64,000 bases of DNA, taken from the NCBI GenBank assembly GCA_029204225.1, contig CM055103.1, forward strand, positions 51,987,145-52,051,144. Reading direction: 5' to 3'. The notes under the pieces were generated by a model. That model was not told where the DNA came from. It did not search any database and was given only the letters and a program-made list of their open reading frames with translations. The stretch is from Diphasiastrum complanatum (Eukaryota; Streptophyta; Lycopodiopsida; Lycopodiales; Lycopodiaceae). Shown here piece by piece: positions 9,481 to 20,959 of the stretch. A program made the position numbers and the translations under genes. Positions within the stretch are counted from its first letter, which is position 1. Every line of letters begins with the position of its first letter.

Positions 9481-10906
9481 ATCACACCACCTTCCTCAAT
9501 AAGCAATCAAATTCAAACAATCTAAATGTACTAGACTTAAAAAATGATTGAACATGATCACTCAATGAGACATGTCAACTAATAAAGTCCAAAATTACAT
9601 GTTATGCATCAAATTTGAGCTATTTTAAGTCACATGCGTGAAATTTGAGTTATGTAGTTGTCCTAAGCTTAAGGTTCATCTGATATAATCACTCAACGAA
9701 CACTTTTGAGCGATAAGGACCAAAATTGATTGATCATGAGTGAAATAAAGTTTGGGATATCTTGTGTCATAGGGATTAATTTTATCAACAAGGGATCGAA
9801 CATGAGCAATTTAAATGTACCGGAGTGAATATTAGTCAAATTAGACATTTAGTTGGTTTTAGTCTAATTATTAGACTTGGACACAAGATTCCTCTAATTT
9901 CGTCACTTAATGGACATTTTTTAGTGATAATGTTCAAAATCAAGCCATCTTGAGTGATATACATTGAATTTAAGCTATCTCATTGCCAAATTATTTCTTC
10001 ACATCCACTACCAGAGGGAATCATTCCACCGATGATGACATTCTCTTTGAAACCTCTCAACCGATCGATGTGATGATAGGGGTCAACTTCATCAATAGGC
10101 AATAAAATTCAAACAATCTAAATGTACTAGACTTCTAACTTGATCACTCGATGAGCCATGTCAATTAATAAAGTCCAAAATTACATGTTATGCATTTAAT
10201 TTGCGCTTTAACTTAAGTCATATGCATAAAATTTGAGCTATGTAGTTGTCCTAAGCACATGATTCATATGATATAATCACTCAACGAACACTTTTGAGCG
10301 ATAAGGACCAAAATTGATTGATCATGAGTGAAATAAAGTTTGGGATATCTTGTGTCATAGGGATCAATTCTATCAACAAGGGATCGAACATGAGCAATTT
10401 ACAGTGTATTGGAGTCAATATTAATCAAATTTGATCACTCAATGAGCCATGTCCATAGATGAGGATCAAAATTGAGCATTCTTGTGTGTAGGCATTAAAT
10501 TCAAGCTATCTTGAGAAATAGATATGAAATTTGAGCTATCTGAAGTGGTAGGAAATACTTCCATTGATAAGGGATTGTACTCGAACAATCTGAAGCTATT
10601 AACATTGAGATTGGTCAATTTTGATCATTTGATGAACTATGCTTAATGATAAGCACCAAATCGCTTGTTGGGCATTATATTTTAGCTATTTTGGGTGGCA
10701 TGCATCAACTATGAATGATTTGAATCTTGAAAGCAGCTCGGTATTCTTTGAATTCGATTACTCTATAAACAACTTTATGTGTTACATGCCAAAGTTGTAT
10801 CTCAATTGATATATTGCATCGATTTTGAGCTAGTGACAAAGGCATGCCTTTATAATACATAAGAATTTTTTTTAATTCAAAATTCAAGAGGTATCTAGAA
10901 AATTAA
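9480..10906. repeat. Degenerate satellite-like block, second array
   Basis: Same vocabulary as 1-1,094. A long phrase starting caaaattgattgatcatgag recurs at 9721 and 10309, 588 bp apart, or about 0.5 kb once the ~90-bp insert at 9,983-10,072 is discounted. No ORF. Confidence 0.65.
9983..10072 (-). pseudogene. rpoC2: Plastid rpoC2-like fragment inserted in nuclear satellite
   Basis: The minus strand reads without stops for ~30 codons: [20 protein letters not shown], then a GSG and more. The pattern LRG(L/F)KEN(V)IIGG(M)IP(S)G(T/S)G is a hallmark of the RNA polymerase beta'/beta'' subunit, and plastid RpoC2 carries this segment. On both sides the satellite phrase 'gctatctca...tgataggggtcaacttcatcaa' continues as if split by the insert. 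I infer a tiny nuclear plastid DNA (NUPT) or repair filler. GSG instead of the usual GTG suggests divergence or lineage variation. Confidence 0.65.
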
Positions 10907-11174
10907 ATTATAACATGTTGATTTCATTTGTTTGATAAGGTTTGAACAATTTCATATGTATGTGATATCATCAAAATGACAGTGCTTATGCCAAATGTGA
11001 CAAACAAAAATAAAAAGTAATGAATATAAAGTTAGGAACATAACACCAACAATCAGTCGGAGGACAGTAGGACAGAGAAAATGTTTTAAATAAACTAAAA
11101 ATGTCAAATGGCCACATAAGAATACTCGATGACAAAAAAATGTCTAAAGATTGCAATACTCACAATTCAAGGTC
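10907..11174 (+). repeat. Direct repeat C1 (268 bp)
   Basis: Matches 25268-25535 in the same orientation at a constant offset of 14,361 with only a few substitutions. Its right end abuts inverted arm A1, with the bases gtc shared by both parents at the join. Confidence 0.88.
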
Positions 11175-11349
11175 TCATGTCTTCTTTCAATATTGTATGC
11201 TTTTTTACTGTTGCTCTTAAAATCTGTATCTACTAAGTACTTCAGAGCATATGACACCCATTCTTGATCTTCTTGAAACTTGAAGTTTGATATATTAATC
11301 AGGATAAATACTAAACAATGCATTCAAATACACAATAATAATTTGCTGA

Positions 11350-11766
11350 CTATTCTGTTTGTCTTCGTGAGCAGAGATCTTGCATTCGTGTCTTTGTGAT
11401 TGCTTCGTTTTTTGAGAGGTAATGTTTTTGTGTTACTTTACTTACATCAATGACCGCCAGAGGCAGGATGTAATCGCCAAATCTTTGATGGTAGAGGTTG
11501 CTCTGGGTGCTGTAGTACCACTTAATCTTGTTGGCTAGCGTGTTATTCAGGTTCGTCTTATTATATTTCACTTGCCTTATAAAAAATGGGGTACATCAGA
11601 TGTGACCCTAGTTTTACAATATTCTCTTCTTTCACTTGGTTTAGTATGACGTCGTGATTCATTAATTGCCTAGCTTTCCTTGCAAAACTAAAGATGAATG
11701 CCCCATACGAAGTGAGTCTGAAACAGTCGCTGCGATCAGATCGTCCTCTTTTTATAAATATTCAAG
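11350..11766 (-). pseudogene. Coding-like fragment of unknown gene (copy in A1)
   Basis: Two adjacent open frames on the minus strand (about 11,766-11,565 and 11,571-11,350) read like one protein with a frameshift near 11,570. The second contains RFGDYILPLAVIDVSKVTQK. I do not recognise the family. It lies downstream of the dioxygenase on the same strand. Related but decayed pieces occur at 20,722-20,958, 24,690-24,784, 36,220-36,456 and 39,429-39,640, with an identical copy at 28,398-28,812. Confidence 0.5.
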
Positions 11767-12007
11767 GAAGCTGTAAATAACATGAATGATAACAATTTAA
11801 AGTAATGTAGAAAATTTCTCGTGGCCATCCTCACTAAGCTATGGCATATACATGCTCCAGTCTCACTTAGGAGACTTATTCAAGTGTGCAATCATTGAAG
11901 AATGCAATTCAGAGCAACCCACTTCTTATAAATTTTTATTCGTCCACAGATACCTATTGCAAATCTACTGCCTTTATCACCTACTTTGATCATGGAAAAA
12001 CTCGAGG

Positions 12008-13179
12008 TCAACTGACTAGAGGGTTGTCGATGGCAAATGACTGAACTAGACGTTTACCTCCAAAACGTTCCGCTGCCAAAGCCTGCAAATATTCTATGTA
12101 GAACAGTTCTCTATACACAGGACCTACCTTCTCATCCACTAGCTCTGGTGCGGGAAAGATCTTTTGATCCTTTGCTGGATGGTAAAAGGTTACATAGGAT
12201 CGCCTTGTGCGGTCGCTGTTCACAATAGCTCTGTGGTTGGCGCTTTTGTATCTCCCATTCGTAATGATCTACAGTCCATAATACAGCAGTGTCATCTTAC
12301 TTATCTACATGATCAGCTAATAAATACAGACAACAACGTCCCGTGCCGAGGCACGGGCGACTTGTAAGTGCTTGAAAAGAGTAAAGGTTAAATTGGCGGC
12401 TTGATGTTAGCGAATGTTACAATGAGCTTAATATAGTTTTACCATAGTCTTGCATGGAAGGAGATAAATAAAGCAAACATAGTTTTCGCGTGGTTTACCT
12501 CGATTTGATCTGCCAGATTGACGACGAAAGCATTGGGATGATTTGGAACCAGCTCCCATGTGTCGTTTTCGGCAGCCACCTCCAATCCGTCGCCCTCTTG
12601 CATCAGAATGGTGATGGCCACAACGTCAGAGTGTGCAGGCAGGCCAAGAGTTTTTCCTGGCTCTGGGCATGGAGGATAGCACTGGAATACTATGTTCTGG
12701 TGTGGCTCCCCCAAAGCCTCCTTCAGGTAGCTGGGTTTGAGCCCAAGACTCTCAGAGATGACAGCCAGCAGCCGTTGAGCAAGGTCCAGTAAAGCAGCTG
12801 TGTACTTCTCCACGGTCTCTCTGAATTCAGCTGGCTGCTGGGGCCAGTAGTTGTAATGCCTTTCGGATACTGGAAGAGTGTGAAGCTCTACAAATTCACG
12901 CCAGAACTTGGGCTCAGTGTCATCAAGGACCATACGGCTTCCATAGCCCTCAGATCCGATCACTGGCTTTCCAGCATATGCAAGCTTTTCGTCCTTGGTC
13001 AGATCAAAAAACTTACGACCCACTTGTTTCAGCCGATCCATGAGCTCTACTGGCACGCCATGATTGATAACTTGGAAGAAGCCATTCTTCTCACAGGCCT
13101 CAGCGATCTGAGCCCTGACAGATGAAGCCAGTCGTTCATCGTTTAGGCCTGATAGATCAATTGGATTCAAAGTTGCCAT
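12008..13179 (-). CDS. 2-oxoglutarate/Fe(II)-dependent dioxygenase, copy 1
   Basis: Two exons, 13179-12499 and 12268-12008, flank a 230-bp GT-AG intron (phase 0) and encode 313 residues. This is a plant DOXC-type oxygenase, which couples 2-oxoglutarate decarboxylation to oxidation of a small-molecule substrate, usually in the cytosol. The DIOX_N region spans about residues 4-105 (NGFFQVINHGVP is typical). The Fe(II) ligands H183 and D185 (HSD) are in exon 1 and H239 (NHRAIV) is in exon 2. The 2-oxoglutarate-binding RxS is R249-S251. Length is normal for shorter family members, such as ACC oxidase-like and flavonoid dioxygenase-like proteins, but I cannot name the substrate. All catalytic residues are intact. 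The protein is identical to that of the inverted copy at 26,983-28,154. A TATA-like tatttataag lies near 13,367-13,376. Confidence 0.95.
12340..12357. other. GC-rich perfect hairpin in dioxygenase intron (copy 1)
   Basis: cccgtgcc-(2 nt)-ggcacggg forms an 8-bp stem in an otherwise AT-rich intron. Similar hairpins mark ends of some plant Helitrons, but no CTRR terminus is evident beside it. Confidence 0.7.
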
Positions 13180-13366
13180 GAGTACTCAGCCCGTAGATGA
13201 TCTTCTTCACACAACTACGACGTACTATTACTATTGCCGAACTAACATCAAACAGGCAATGTACTACTGTGTGCAAGTTCAGAAGCTGGGTGCATACATA
13301 TATTTGATGTGGACTGATGAGCGACAAGGAGTAAACGAAATTAATTACTGGTGGGCATGTTGAAGG

Positions 13367-13376
13367 TATTTATAAG
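13367..13376 (-). promoter_or_regulatory. TATA-like box of dioxygenase copy 1
   Basis: On the minus strand the sequence is cttataaata, about 190 bp upstream of the ATG at 13179. The same box precedes copy 2. Confidence 0.55.
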
Positions 13377-13379
13377 AAC

Positions 13380-14181
13380 GATGCAATTCCAAAGTCTTGC
13401 CATGACTAACAAGACTGTGCCAGGAAACTGTGCCAAGAGTATTGTTATGAGCAGGTTACAGGATTCTCTTTTTTGGACCGATCATAACTTCCTTTTTTAT
13501 TCGTAAATGGAGCTTATGACCCGTCTCTCCAGGCATATACGTTGACATAGCAAAAAGAACTGAGCAAAAGGAAGAGCATAGACTTAGAGGAGGCAAACAG
13601 ACTATAAAGACTATAACATCTCCATATTTTTTCTTATTATAAAGACTATAAAATTTTGCAATCTACACCAATGTGATCAAATAAGTAAACATAAGCCATC
13701 ATCCTAAAATCCTTACAAAGTATGTTGCAATTCAAATGGTGATTGGTGGCACCATTTGCGACAGATAGTGCTCCATTGCTAACCTTCATGCTAGGAAATG
13801 AATACATTCCCTTTGTGCTCACCCCTATCGTGCCCTAGCAAGCTCGTCAACATGAGAAATCATGGTCCTAAATACGAAATAAATTTTTATAAAATTTCCA
13901 TGCACAAAAATTTTATGAGTTTAATTCAAACATATGAAAATGGGAGCAATTTTACGACGTAGAATCTACTAGCTAAACATTGTTCAATGAAAGCTCACAA
14001 AGTGAACCTCCATTATGCAGTATCAAGTGCTACTATAGCATCATCGATGCCATAACAAAGTAATATATCATGTATCCACAAGATTCATATCAATTGAAAA
14101 GGCCAAATGTGATATGTTGCGACTAACCTCTACAATTGTGAATGCAATCTTACATACATGTAATCTGAAAGTTTCTTCTAG
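13380..14181 (-). other. Upstream region of dioxygenase copy 1
   Basis: AT-rich, with no ORF of note. It is duplicated with the gene, so both copies keep about 1 kb of identical upstream sequence before the breakpoints at ~14,181 and ~25,981. Confidence 0.5.
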
Positions 14182-14182
14182 A

Positions 14183-16330
14183 TTGAATATATCTGAATAC
14201 TCTTTCGACTCCCACCCAATGCATTTTCATTGGCTTTGACAGGTGCTGAGCTAATGTTCTGACTGCATTGGCTATGTCTGGACGTGTTCTAGTTACCAGA
14301 TACATAAGTCTGCCTATTATTCTTTGATAATTTTTCAATATCTAGATATGGCTCTTCATCTGCCCTTTTGTTTGATTCCTTGAGACACTTAGACCTAGGA
14401 ACCGATGGATCTTTCCCAAGTCCTTTATCACAAATTTTCCTTTAAGTTGTTTCATTTCTGTGATTAGGGAATTCAAATCTCCTGTAATCAACATATCATC
14501 AACATAAACTGCAATGATGCATATTTCTGCATTCCTTTTGTAGATATAAAGGCTATGGTCAGTCTCACATCTTACACATCCTATTTGTAATAGGTAAGCA
14601 TCCAGCTTCAAATACCATGCTCTTGACAACTGTTTCAATCCATAAATGGATTTCTGCAACCCGCAAACTTGATCCTTCCTTGAATGTATAGTGCCTTGTG
14701 GTAACTCCATGAAAATTTCTTCCTCTAAATCTCCATTTAGGAATGTTGTGGTTATATCCATATGTTGAATGTCCCAGTCTTATACTGCTGCTATGGATAG
14801 TATCATTCTGATAGTAGTCAGCCTTGCAATAAGAGAAAATACTTCTTTGTAATGTATGCCCTCTCTTTGTGTATATCCCTTAGCAACTAATCTGACTTTA
14901 TAATGCTCAACTGTTCCATCTGTTTGGAGTTTGGTTTTGAAGACCCATTTCTTTTGAACAATGGTCCTGCCCTCTGGTCTGTTCACAACTGTCCATGTGT
15001 TGTTTTTTCTTAAGGCTTCAAATTCTTCATTTATTGCCTTTTTCCAATACTCAGCTTTAGGTCTTTCCATAGCTTCTTCTAATGTCAATGGATCATTATC
15101 TATACTTTCTTGTGTTCTTTAGGCATAATCCTACAATCTGGTGGATATTTCTCTTGTTCTCCTTGATCTTCTAGGTTCATTCTCTCTTTCTGTCACTTCT
15201 GGTTGTAGTAAAGGTGGGCTCTCTGTGGCTGTAGTAAAGGCTGGGTAGGTGTCTGTCGGGGCAAAAATTGTGGATTGCATTTGGCCCTTGCCCTTCAAAT
15301 CAATAAACTGATCTTTGATGAAAGTCACATCCTTGTTAATGAAAACTTTACAGGTGTCTATGTTATACAGTCTGTACATTCCATCAGAATTGCTAGCCAG
15401 CAAAAATTGGTTTAAAGGAATGCTCATCAAGTTTCTTTCTGTTGTCCTTTGGGACATGAGCATAAGTTGTGTATCCGAATACTTTCAAATGTTTGATTGA
15501 GGTTTGAATCTTGTCCAAACATCATAAGGAGTTTTGCTGTTGGAAATACCTTTAGTTATACATCAATTCTGCAAATAAGTTGTTGTTGAAACAGCATGTT
15601 GTCAAAATGATTTGGGCGAAGAAGTATGTGTGATCATGCATTTAGAATACTCGACTAAGGTTCTATTCTTCCTTTCAGCTAGTCCATTTGACTGTGGAGA
15701 ATACATTTCAAATGAATTCAAGGATTACTGCTCAGCCAATGGCATTGAGCAACAGTTTGTTGCTTCCTATTCGGATTTGTGCTTTAAGAAATATACAATA
15801 GTCCTCCTGGAACAATCATCTATGAAAGTAATAAAAAACTTCTCATCAAGTAATGATGGTGTCTACATTGGGCCACATATATCAGTATGCACAATGTCTA
15901 ACAAATCTCTTGAAATGTGTTCTTGATTTGACTTGAATGGCCTCCTTGCCTACTTTTCTCTGATACAACTTGAGTAGACAGGGGGATTGACAATTTTACA
16001 GTCTAGATCAAGAACTGAAGAGTGTTTAGACATGTTACCTATTGATGTATAGTTAAGGTGACCAAGTCTATTATTCCAGATCACATCTTTATTTATAGAT
16101 GTCAAATTGCTTAAAGCATGACTAGTCACAACATTACAATGACTAAGCTCTCAATAAGGCTAACTACTTGCTTATGGATAAAAGTGTCCACTTTGGATGC
16201 TTCACTTATTCTCATAAGAAGTTTACAACATGCCTCTAAGATTGAAAATTTACAATTTTCAATAGTATGAATGAACACATCATTCTTGATCTTATTGAAA
16301 CCAAAAGAAAATACATTGTGAAGACATTTC
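14183..16330 (-). mobile_element. Degenerate Ty1/copia pol fragment (in B1)
   Basis: In minus-strand order it holds a GAG-pre-integrase remnant (NNRLGHLNY at ~16,057-16,087), an integrase core remnant broken by stops (~15,500-15,990), a linker (15,131-15,463) and the reverse transcriptase N-terminus (14,780-15,088, beginning with EEAMERPKAEYW). Then come the RT palm with YVDDM (14,342-14,761) and a GRLMYLVTRTRPDIANAV segment up to 14,183, where the duplication breakpoint cuts it. RNase H and LTR are missing here but present in B2. Stops and frameshifts make it inactive. Confidence 0.9.
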
Positions 16331-16332
16331 CA

Positions 16333-16617
16333 TTACCTTGAGTTTATATTCAATGTAAGTTTACAAGGAAAACATGCTTTGCTATCTATTAAGGCATCAC
16401 AATCAACTAGTATTGCCTTAATCCACCTTTGAGATACAAAAATCTCTTCAAAGCAAAATAGTTCTTCATAAGATGTCATGAGAGCATAAGTGGAACTATT
16501 TTCATTTTGTGATTTCGCCTCCTTAATCTTGCATGGTTTCTCTTGGATCATAACAATAACTTTTAGCTTATCCAAAGTCCAAACAAAATGCTTTCCAAGG
16601 ACATGAAATAAATCCAA
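16333..16617 (-). pseudogene. Unidentified ORF remnant between copia pol and an LTR-element leader (B1)
   Basis: A 94-codon minus-strand frame containing EELFCFEEIFVSQRWIKAIL. It lies 5' of the copia pol remnant and 3' of the leader repeats of the second LTR family. It has no Gag, protease or zinc-knuckle motif. It is repeated at 31,831-32,115 with one substitution seen. Confidence 0.35.
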
Positions 16618-17189
16618 GTGATATTAATGAAAGTGACATTTAGCTTTGCATCTTCAACCAAACAATGCACTTACAAATGAAAACCTTCTAAAGGCTTGAA
16701 ATGTGTGGTGATGGACTTTTGAAGACAACTCTTGTAAGTCCTTGTGAGATTTCAAATGGACTTGAAATGGTTTGATAACAATCTATGTCAAGAATTTTTA
16801 ACCAAGCTGCTAAAAAATTAGACATCTAGATATTGACATAGATCCCAACCATGCATGAACACTTAAATATGGACTCCTCCTTGTTCTAGACACCCAATGG
16901 GATTAGAACTTGACCCTCGCACTCTCACAAAGCAAGTTGAATAGAACTTATTTGAGTTTCATACATAAAATGTCAAATTTTGCTCATAAAATTGAACTCA
17001 TTCACCCCTATTGAACTCCACCAAGTGCCAATGACTCTACCTCTTTAGAGTTGGAATGAAATTCAAATCATCAAAAATGCGGTGCTTCTTTCTCACTAAG
17101 ATATGTGCTTACAAAGAGATAGTGCCACTTAGCAAGATTTGATCACCATGAAGAAGACAAAGTTTCCACCAAAGTCAAGAAATGAGTTA

Positions 17190-17577
17190 CTAGATCTTAC
17201 CCTCTACAATGGAAGGAACTCTTAGGATTTTTTGATCAAACACTACACATATGACTCACACACCTCTATGACCCTTTTTCAAGCCAAACAAAACTCAACT
17301 CTTTGAGTAGGAGTGGAACAATGTGACTTAGATCTCAAAAAATCACTTCTAGAACTCTCCAGCAATGCAATCACCCTAAGTTGCTAGATCTTGCCCTCTC
17401 CAAAGGAAGGAACTCTTGGAATTTTTGGATCACACTCTCCACATGTGCTTCATGCACCTCTATGACACATTTTCAGGTCATTAAACACTCAAGAACTACG
17501 AGTAGGAGTGAAACAATGTGACTGGGATCTCAAAATCCTATCTAGAACTCTCAAAACCTAGATTGACAATGCTATGT
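17190..17577. repeat. ~194-bp tandem duplication in leader of second LTR family (B1)
   Basis: ctagatctt(a/g)ccctct starts at 17190 and 17384, each followed by similar text through aacaatgtgactnngatctcaaaa. Repeated in B2 at 32,688 and 32,882. It sits 5' on the minus strand, between the primer site (18,171) and the ORF remnant. Confidence 0.8.
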
Positions 17578-18170
17578 TGAAGTTTTTCTCTACAATGGAA
17601 ATGATTTGGTGCTCTTTGACAAAAGTCACCAGGTTAGGTGCTCTACCTACCTCCAAAAAAACTCAATAACTCAATCTAGGGTCAACCATTTTGATTGAAA
17701 TCACTTGCACCTAAATCCTTACTCAAATAGCTTCCAAAAAAGTGCTCACTTGCTTGATTTGGTTCTACCTTGAGATCACAACAAATACTCAAAGTGGATG
17801 GAACTCACATGTGCTTGATAACAATAGTCCATATTGTACTTGCAAGGAACCAAACAAAAAATATTTTTGGCCGGGTTAGAACAGAAATCCATTGGAAACT
17901 AGTCGAGACCAAAATCCTCTCAAAACTTGATCTTTCACTCTCAAAAACTTGTATGAAGCACAAACTTGAAAAGCAAGTAGATATGGTGCAAGTACAAGTA
18001 CAACAACCTATCGCACATGTGGGAAGTACACTTGAAATTCACACACTCATTTTGTACTTCAAATCTAGAAGTAATCATTTGGTTAGACTCCCCCTCTCTC
18101 AAATTGATTTTAGCACCAATGCCTTTAACAAAATGGAGAGATCTTGATCATCATCTATTCTCTTACACTT

Positions 18171-18829
18171 GGCTTTGATACCATGTCAAAAAATCAGAGA
18201 ATAGGACTCAAATAGATCTACAAAAGATCAATAAGAGTGATTGGCAGCTTGATATGTTGATACTAGCATCCAAAACTAGTTTCTACTTGACAGTTTCTAC
18301 ACATCCAAGCAAGAACAATCAAAGATAAAGATCAAAAGCCTTCACACGTGTGGAGAAGAGCCACTATATGACCTGCTAACAGAAAATATGTTTACTTAAC
18401 AACAAAAAACATGCATAGAGAGTTGAAATCACCAAGATTGCTCCCAAATCAATATTTCTCATCATTTCAAAATGGATCCATCATGGATTAAGTACACAAT
18501 CACCATAATCTCTCTCTAGGCTACTTGCAGCACGTGTGGGACAGCTCATTGTACTCATCCATGTGCACTTTAGATAATATCCCACTAATTTTGACACATC
18601 ATCATTGGTGCTTACTGTTGACCTTCTAGATTCCTACAAAATTCCTACAAACTAGGAGATAGGTCCTACAATCTAGGAGATTTGACATTTGACTTGTATG
18701 AAACCTATATACATTGGATCTGAACTTTTTACATGATATTTCACATGTGTGGACAGGTCCTCACACGTCTGGATCCACATCGATATCAAACCATTTATAT
18801 TTACAAGGTAAAAATTGTAAAATCTAACA
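18171..18829 (-). mobile_element. 5' LTR and primer site of second LTR family (B1)
   Basis: On the minus strand an LTR starts TGTTAGATTTTAC (18829) and ends TTTTTTGACA (18184), 646 bp. It is followed directly by TGGTATCAAAGCC (18183-18171), an initiator Met-tRNA primer site. Length, leader tandem repeats and an internal (a)CACGTGTG word resemble the young element at 1,100-6,654, so the families may be related. The LTR sits in satellite sequence (atatggaccaattcc... at 18,830 onward). The matching 3' LTR is absent. Confidence 0.8.
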
Positions 18830-20833
18830 ATATGGACCAATTCCATCAATAACAAGTTGAGCTTGAACAATCTATATGTCTAAAATTTGATATTGGTCAA
18901 GTTTGATTGCTTCATGAATTATGTTAAATGATAAAGACCAAATCGCATGTTAGGCATCATATTTGATAATTTTTGAATGGTAGGCATGAAATTGGAGCTA
19001 TTTGTTGCCAAAATATATCTTGGTTGATTGACATCAAATTCGAGCTATCTTGAGTGATAGGAATAATTTCATCCACAAGAGATCATTTCGTGTGCCAAAT
19101 CCCAAGCTAATAGCAATAACAATGATAGTAAAGCTAAGAGCAAGAAGAGAACAAGACAATCAAGATAGCATGTCCATAGAAAGCTACAGATGCAATAAAC
19201 TTATCAAATCTAATGAAATTCACATAGAATCATCATGAATTTAGGATCTATGCTCTAATACCAAGAAATATCATGCCAAATCCCAAGCAAATAGCAATTA
19301 CAAAAGAAATAAAACTAGAAGCAAAAAGAGTACAAGACAATCATGATAACATATCCATAGAAAGCTAAAAACACAAGGATCACCATAGAATCTCAATTAA
19401 AATGAAAGAAAGAGTACATAGCAATGGAAATGAGCATGGATTCATGTAGGTAAGGCACATGGGACCTAGCAAAGGAAATCCCCAGAGCTCATATTCACAA
19501 GGAGGAAGAAAGAAGCTCTCACTTGCAAATGAGCCAAAAGATCCCAAAAGTGATGTCTCTTGCCTAGTTATAGACAATGTTCTCACTTAACTAAACATAA
19601 CTATCTTGAGGGATAGTTAGCCCTTGTTAAGTGTTATTTAAACTACATTGGGCCCTTATTGGCCTATTATCCTTATTAATTACTTTGGAGGGCCTAAAGA
19701 GAAAACCGCCTTGTTCCTAACAGTAATAGCTCCTTTTGGGCCTACAAAGCTTACGTTGGATATTATCTTGCATGTATAAGCATGGATGTACTAAAAGTAC
19801 ATGACAGATTGACGGGCTTGAATATTCTATGTCAAGTCATAGGGATCACAATCAAGCTATCTTGTGTGTAGACATAAAATCGAATCTACTTCAATATCGT
19901 AAACACAAGCTTACTCTAAGTTGGTAATCTCTAGCCATATATGAAGTGGTCATAAGCTCCTTGTGTATTAAACGAATTCTCCTTGTTAAAGAATTTACAA
20001 AACCATTATGTACTTTTTATTGAGGCCACATGGAGATGAGGCACCATGATTGTTATCCATTTTTTGAGTTGCTTTAGTATAACATTTCAACCTTGCTACA
20101 ATGCGCAATAGTAACAAAAAAATTAGTAATTTCTTGATGTTCTACTTTTTAACTAAGAGGTGAAATTGATGCATATGAAAATGATTTTACCTTTCACCTT
20201 AATGTTCGACCAAAACATACACCAGAGATTTGTAACCTTTTGGATCAAGGTTGGGGCTACAAATCTTTGGACACCTTGATTTGCAATGAACATGTTAGTT
20301 GCTATACGGGGCTAATGAAATTAAGGAGTTGATGCCCATGTTATAAAGATGGTGAAAAAAAATACTAGCCTATCACCAATTAATATTAATGAGGATAGGA
20401 AATATGAGTGGGAGGTTATAATATGTAAGAAAACTGTTTATAATTTAAAATGTATATTGGAAATAAAATGATTTCCTATATGAAATTGAGACACAAGTAT
20501 TTTGTGACTAGGAAAAAAAATTCTAATTTTGAAATGGTAGAAATGTATCTAGGTAAATAAGGTTTTCCCTAGATGCAATTGATGCACATGCATTTTTTAA
20601 CTAGGAAAAAAGCTTTCCTAGTTAGAAGGGGTCCAAATATACATTTTAACTAGGAAAAATCATGTGAAACTAGGAAATTTGACATTTTTCCTACATAGGA
20701 ACTGGTCAGAACTTCAAAGTGCTAGAATTTAGAAAGACTAACCTAATCAACATGCCACATACATAGCCAACAACATTAAGTGTTACTACAGCGCACCAAA
20801 CAACCTCTAGTCGACATAGAAGGTATCTAATTT
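18184..20833. repeat. Block D1
   Basis: First of four copies of a ~2.6-kb block (others at 22,191-24,784, 33,682-36,331 and 37,688-39,428). In order it contains the LTR above, satellite sequence to ~19,070, a ~180-bp tandem pair (19,089 and 19,273), an LTR-like stretch with a degenerate primer-site match (ctctaatacca at ~19,250), and a CTAGGAAA-rich segment (20,505-20,700). It ends in a piece of the unknown coding-like fragment. Confidence 0.85.
20505..20700. repeat. Cluster of CTAGGAAA motifs in both orientations (D1)
   Basis: ctaggaaa or its complement occurs near 20509, 20601, 20614, 20650 and 20670, with variants ctaggtaa (20549) and tttccctag (20564). One pair forms a 10-bp-stem hairpin at 20599-20623 (aactaggaaa/tttcctagtt). 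Dense short motifs in both orientations are typical of subterminal regions of CACTA transposons, and CACTA coding remnants lie nearby. Confidence 0.7.
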
Positions 20834-20958
20834 CCCATTAAAAATTTCGTGATTACATCCCGCCTTTAGCGGTTATTGATGGAACTAAAGTAACACAGAA
20901 ACTTTACTTGTCAAAAAACAAAGCAATCACAAAGGCATGAATGCAAGAACTCTACTCA
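20722..20958 (+). pseudogene. Decayed copy of unknown coding-like fragment (B1)
   Basis: Similar to the 28,640-28,800 region of arm A2, including the (a)cattaagtg(t)tactacagc and gttattgatggaactaaagtaacac segments. Stops are present, and it differs by a ~30-bp insertion after aacctcta. That insertion is exactly where block D ends. Confidence 0.55.
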
Positions 20959-20959
20959 T

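Larger units (their letters stand above)
11172..14181 (-). repeat. Inverted-duplication arm A1 carrying the dioxygenase gene
   Basis: This is the reverse complement of 25981-28990. Every shared landmark sums to 40,162 across both arms over at least 11,350-13,363, so I see no indel there. Only a handful of substitutions were seen, mostly near 13,750-14,165. The left join is to repeat C1. The right join cuts into a copia reverse transcriptase at ~14,182. Confidence 0.95.

Noticed and set aside
11350-11571. Third exon of the dioxygenase
   Set aside because: The dioxygenase frame already closes with a proper C-terminus and stop in exon 2. The fragment has no similarity to the family's tail.
16620-18170. 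CRISPR-like or regulatory tandem array
   Set aside because: The repeats are two degenerate ~194-bp copies in a retrotransposon leader. There is no short-repeat/spacer periodicity, and the genome is eukaryotic.
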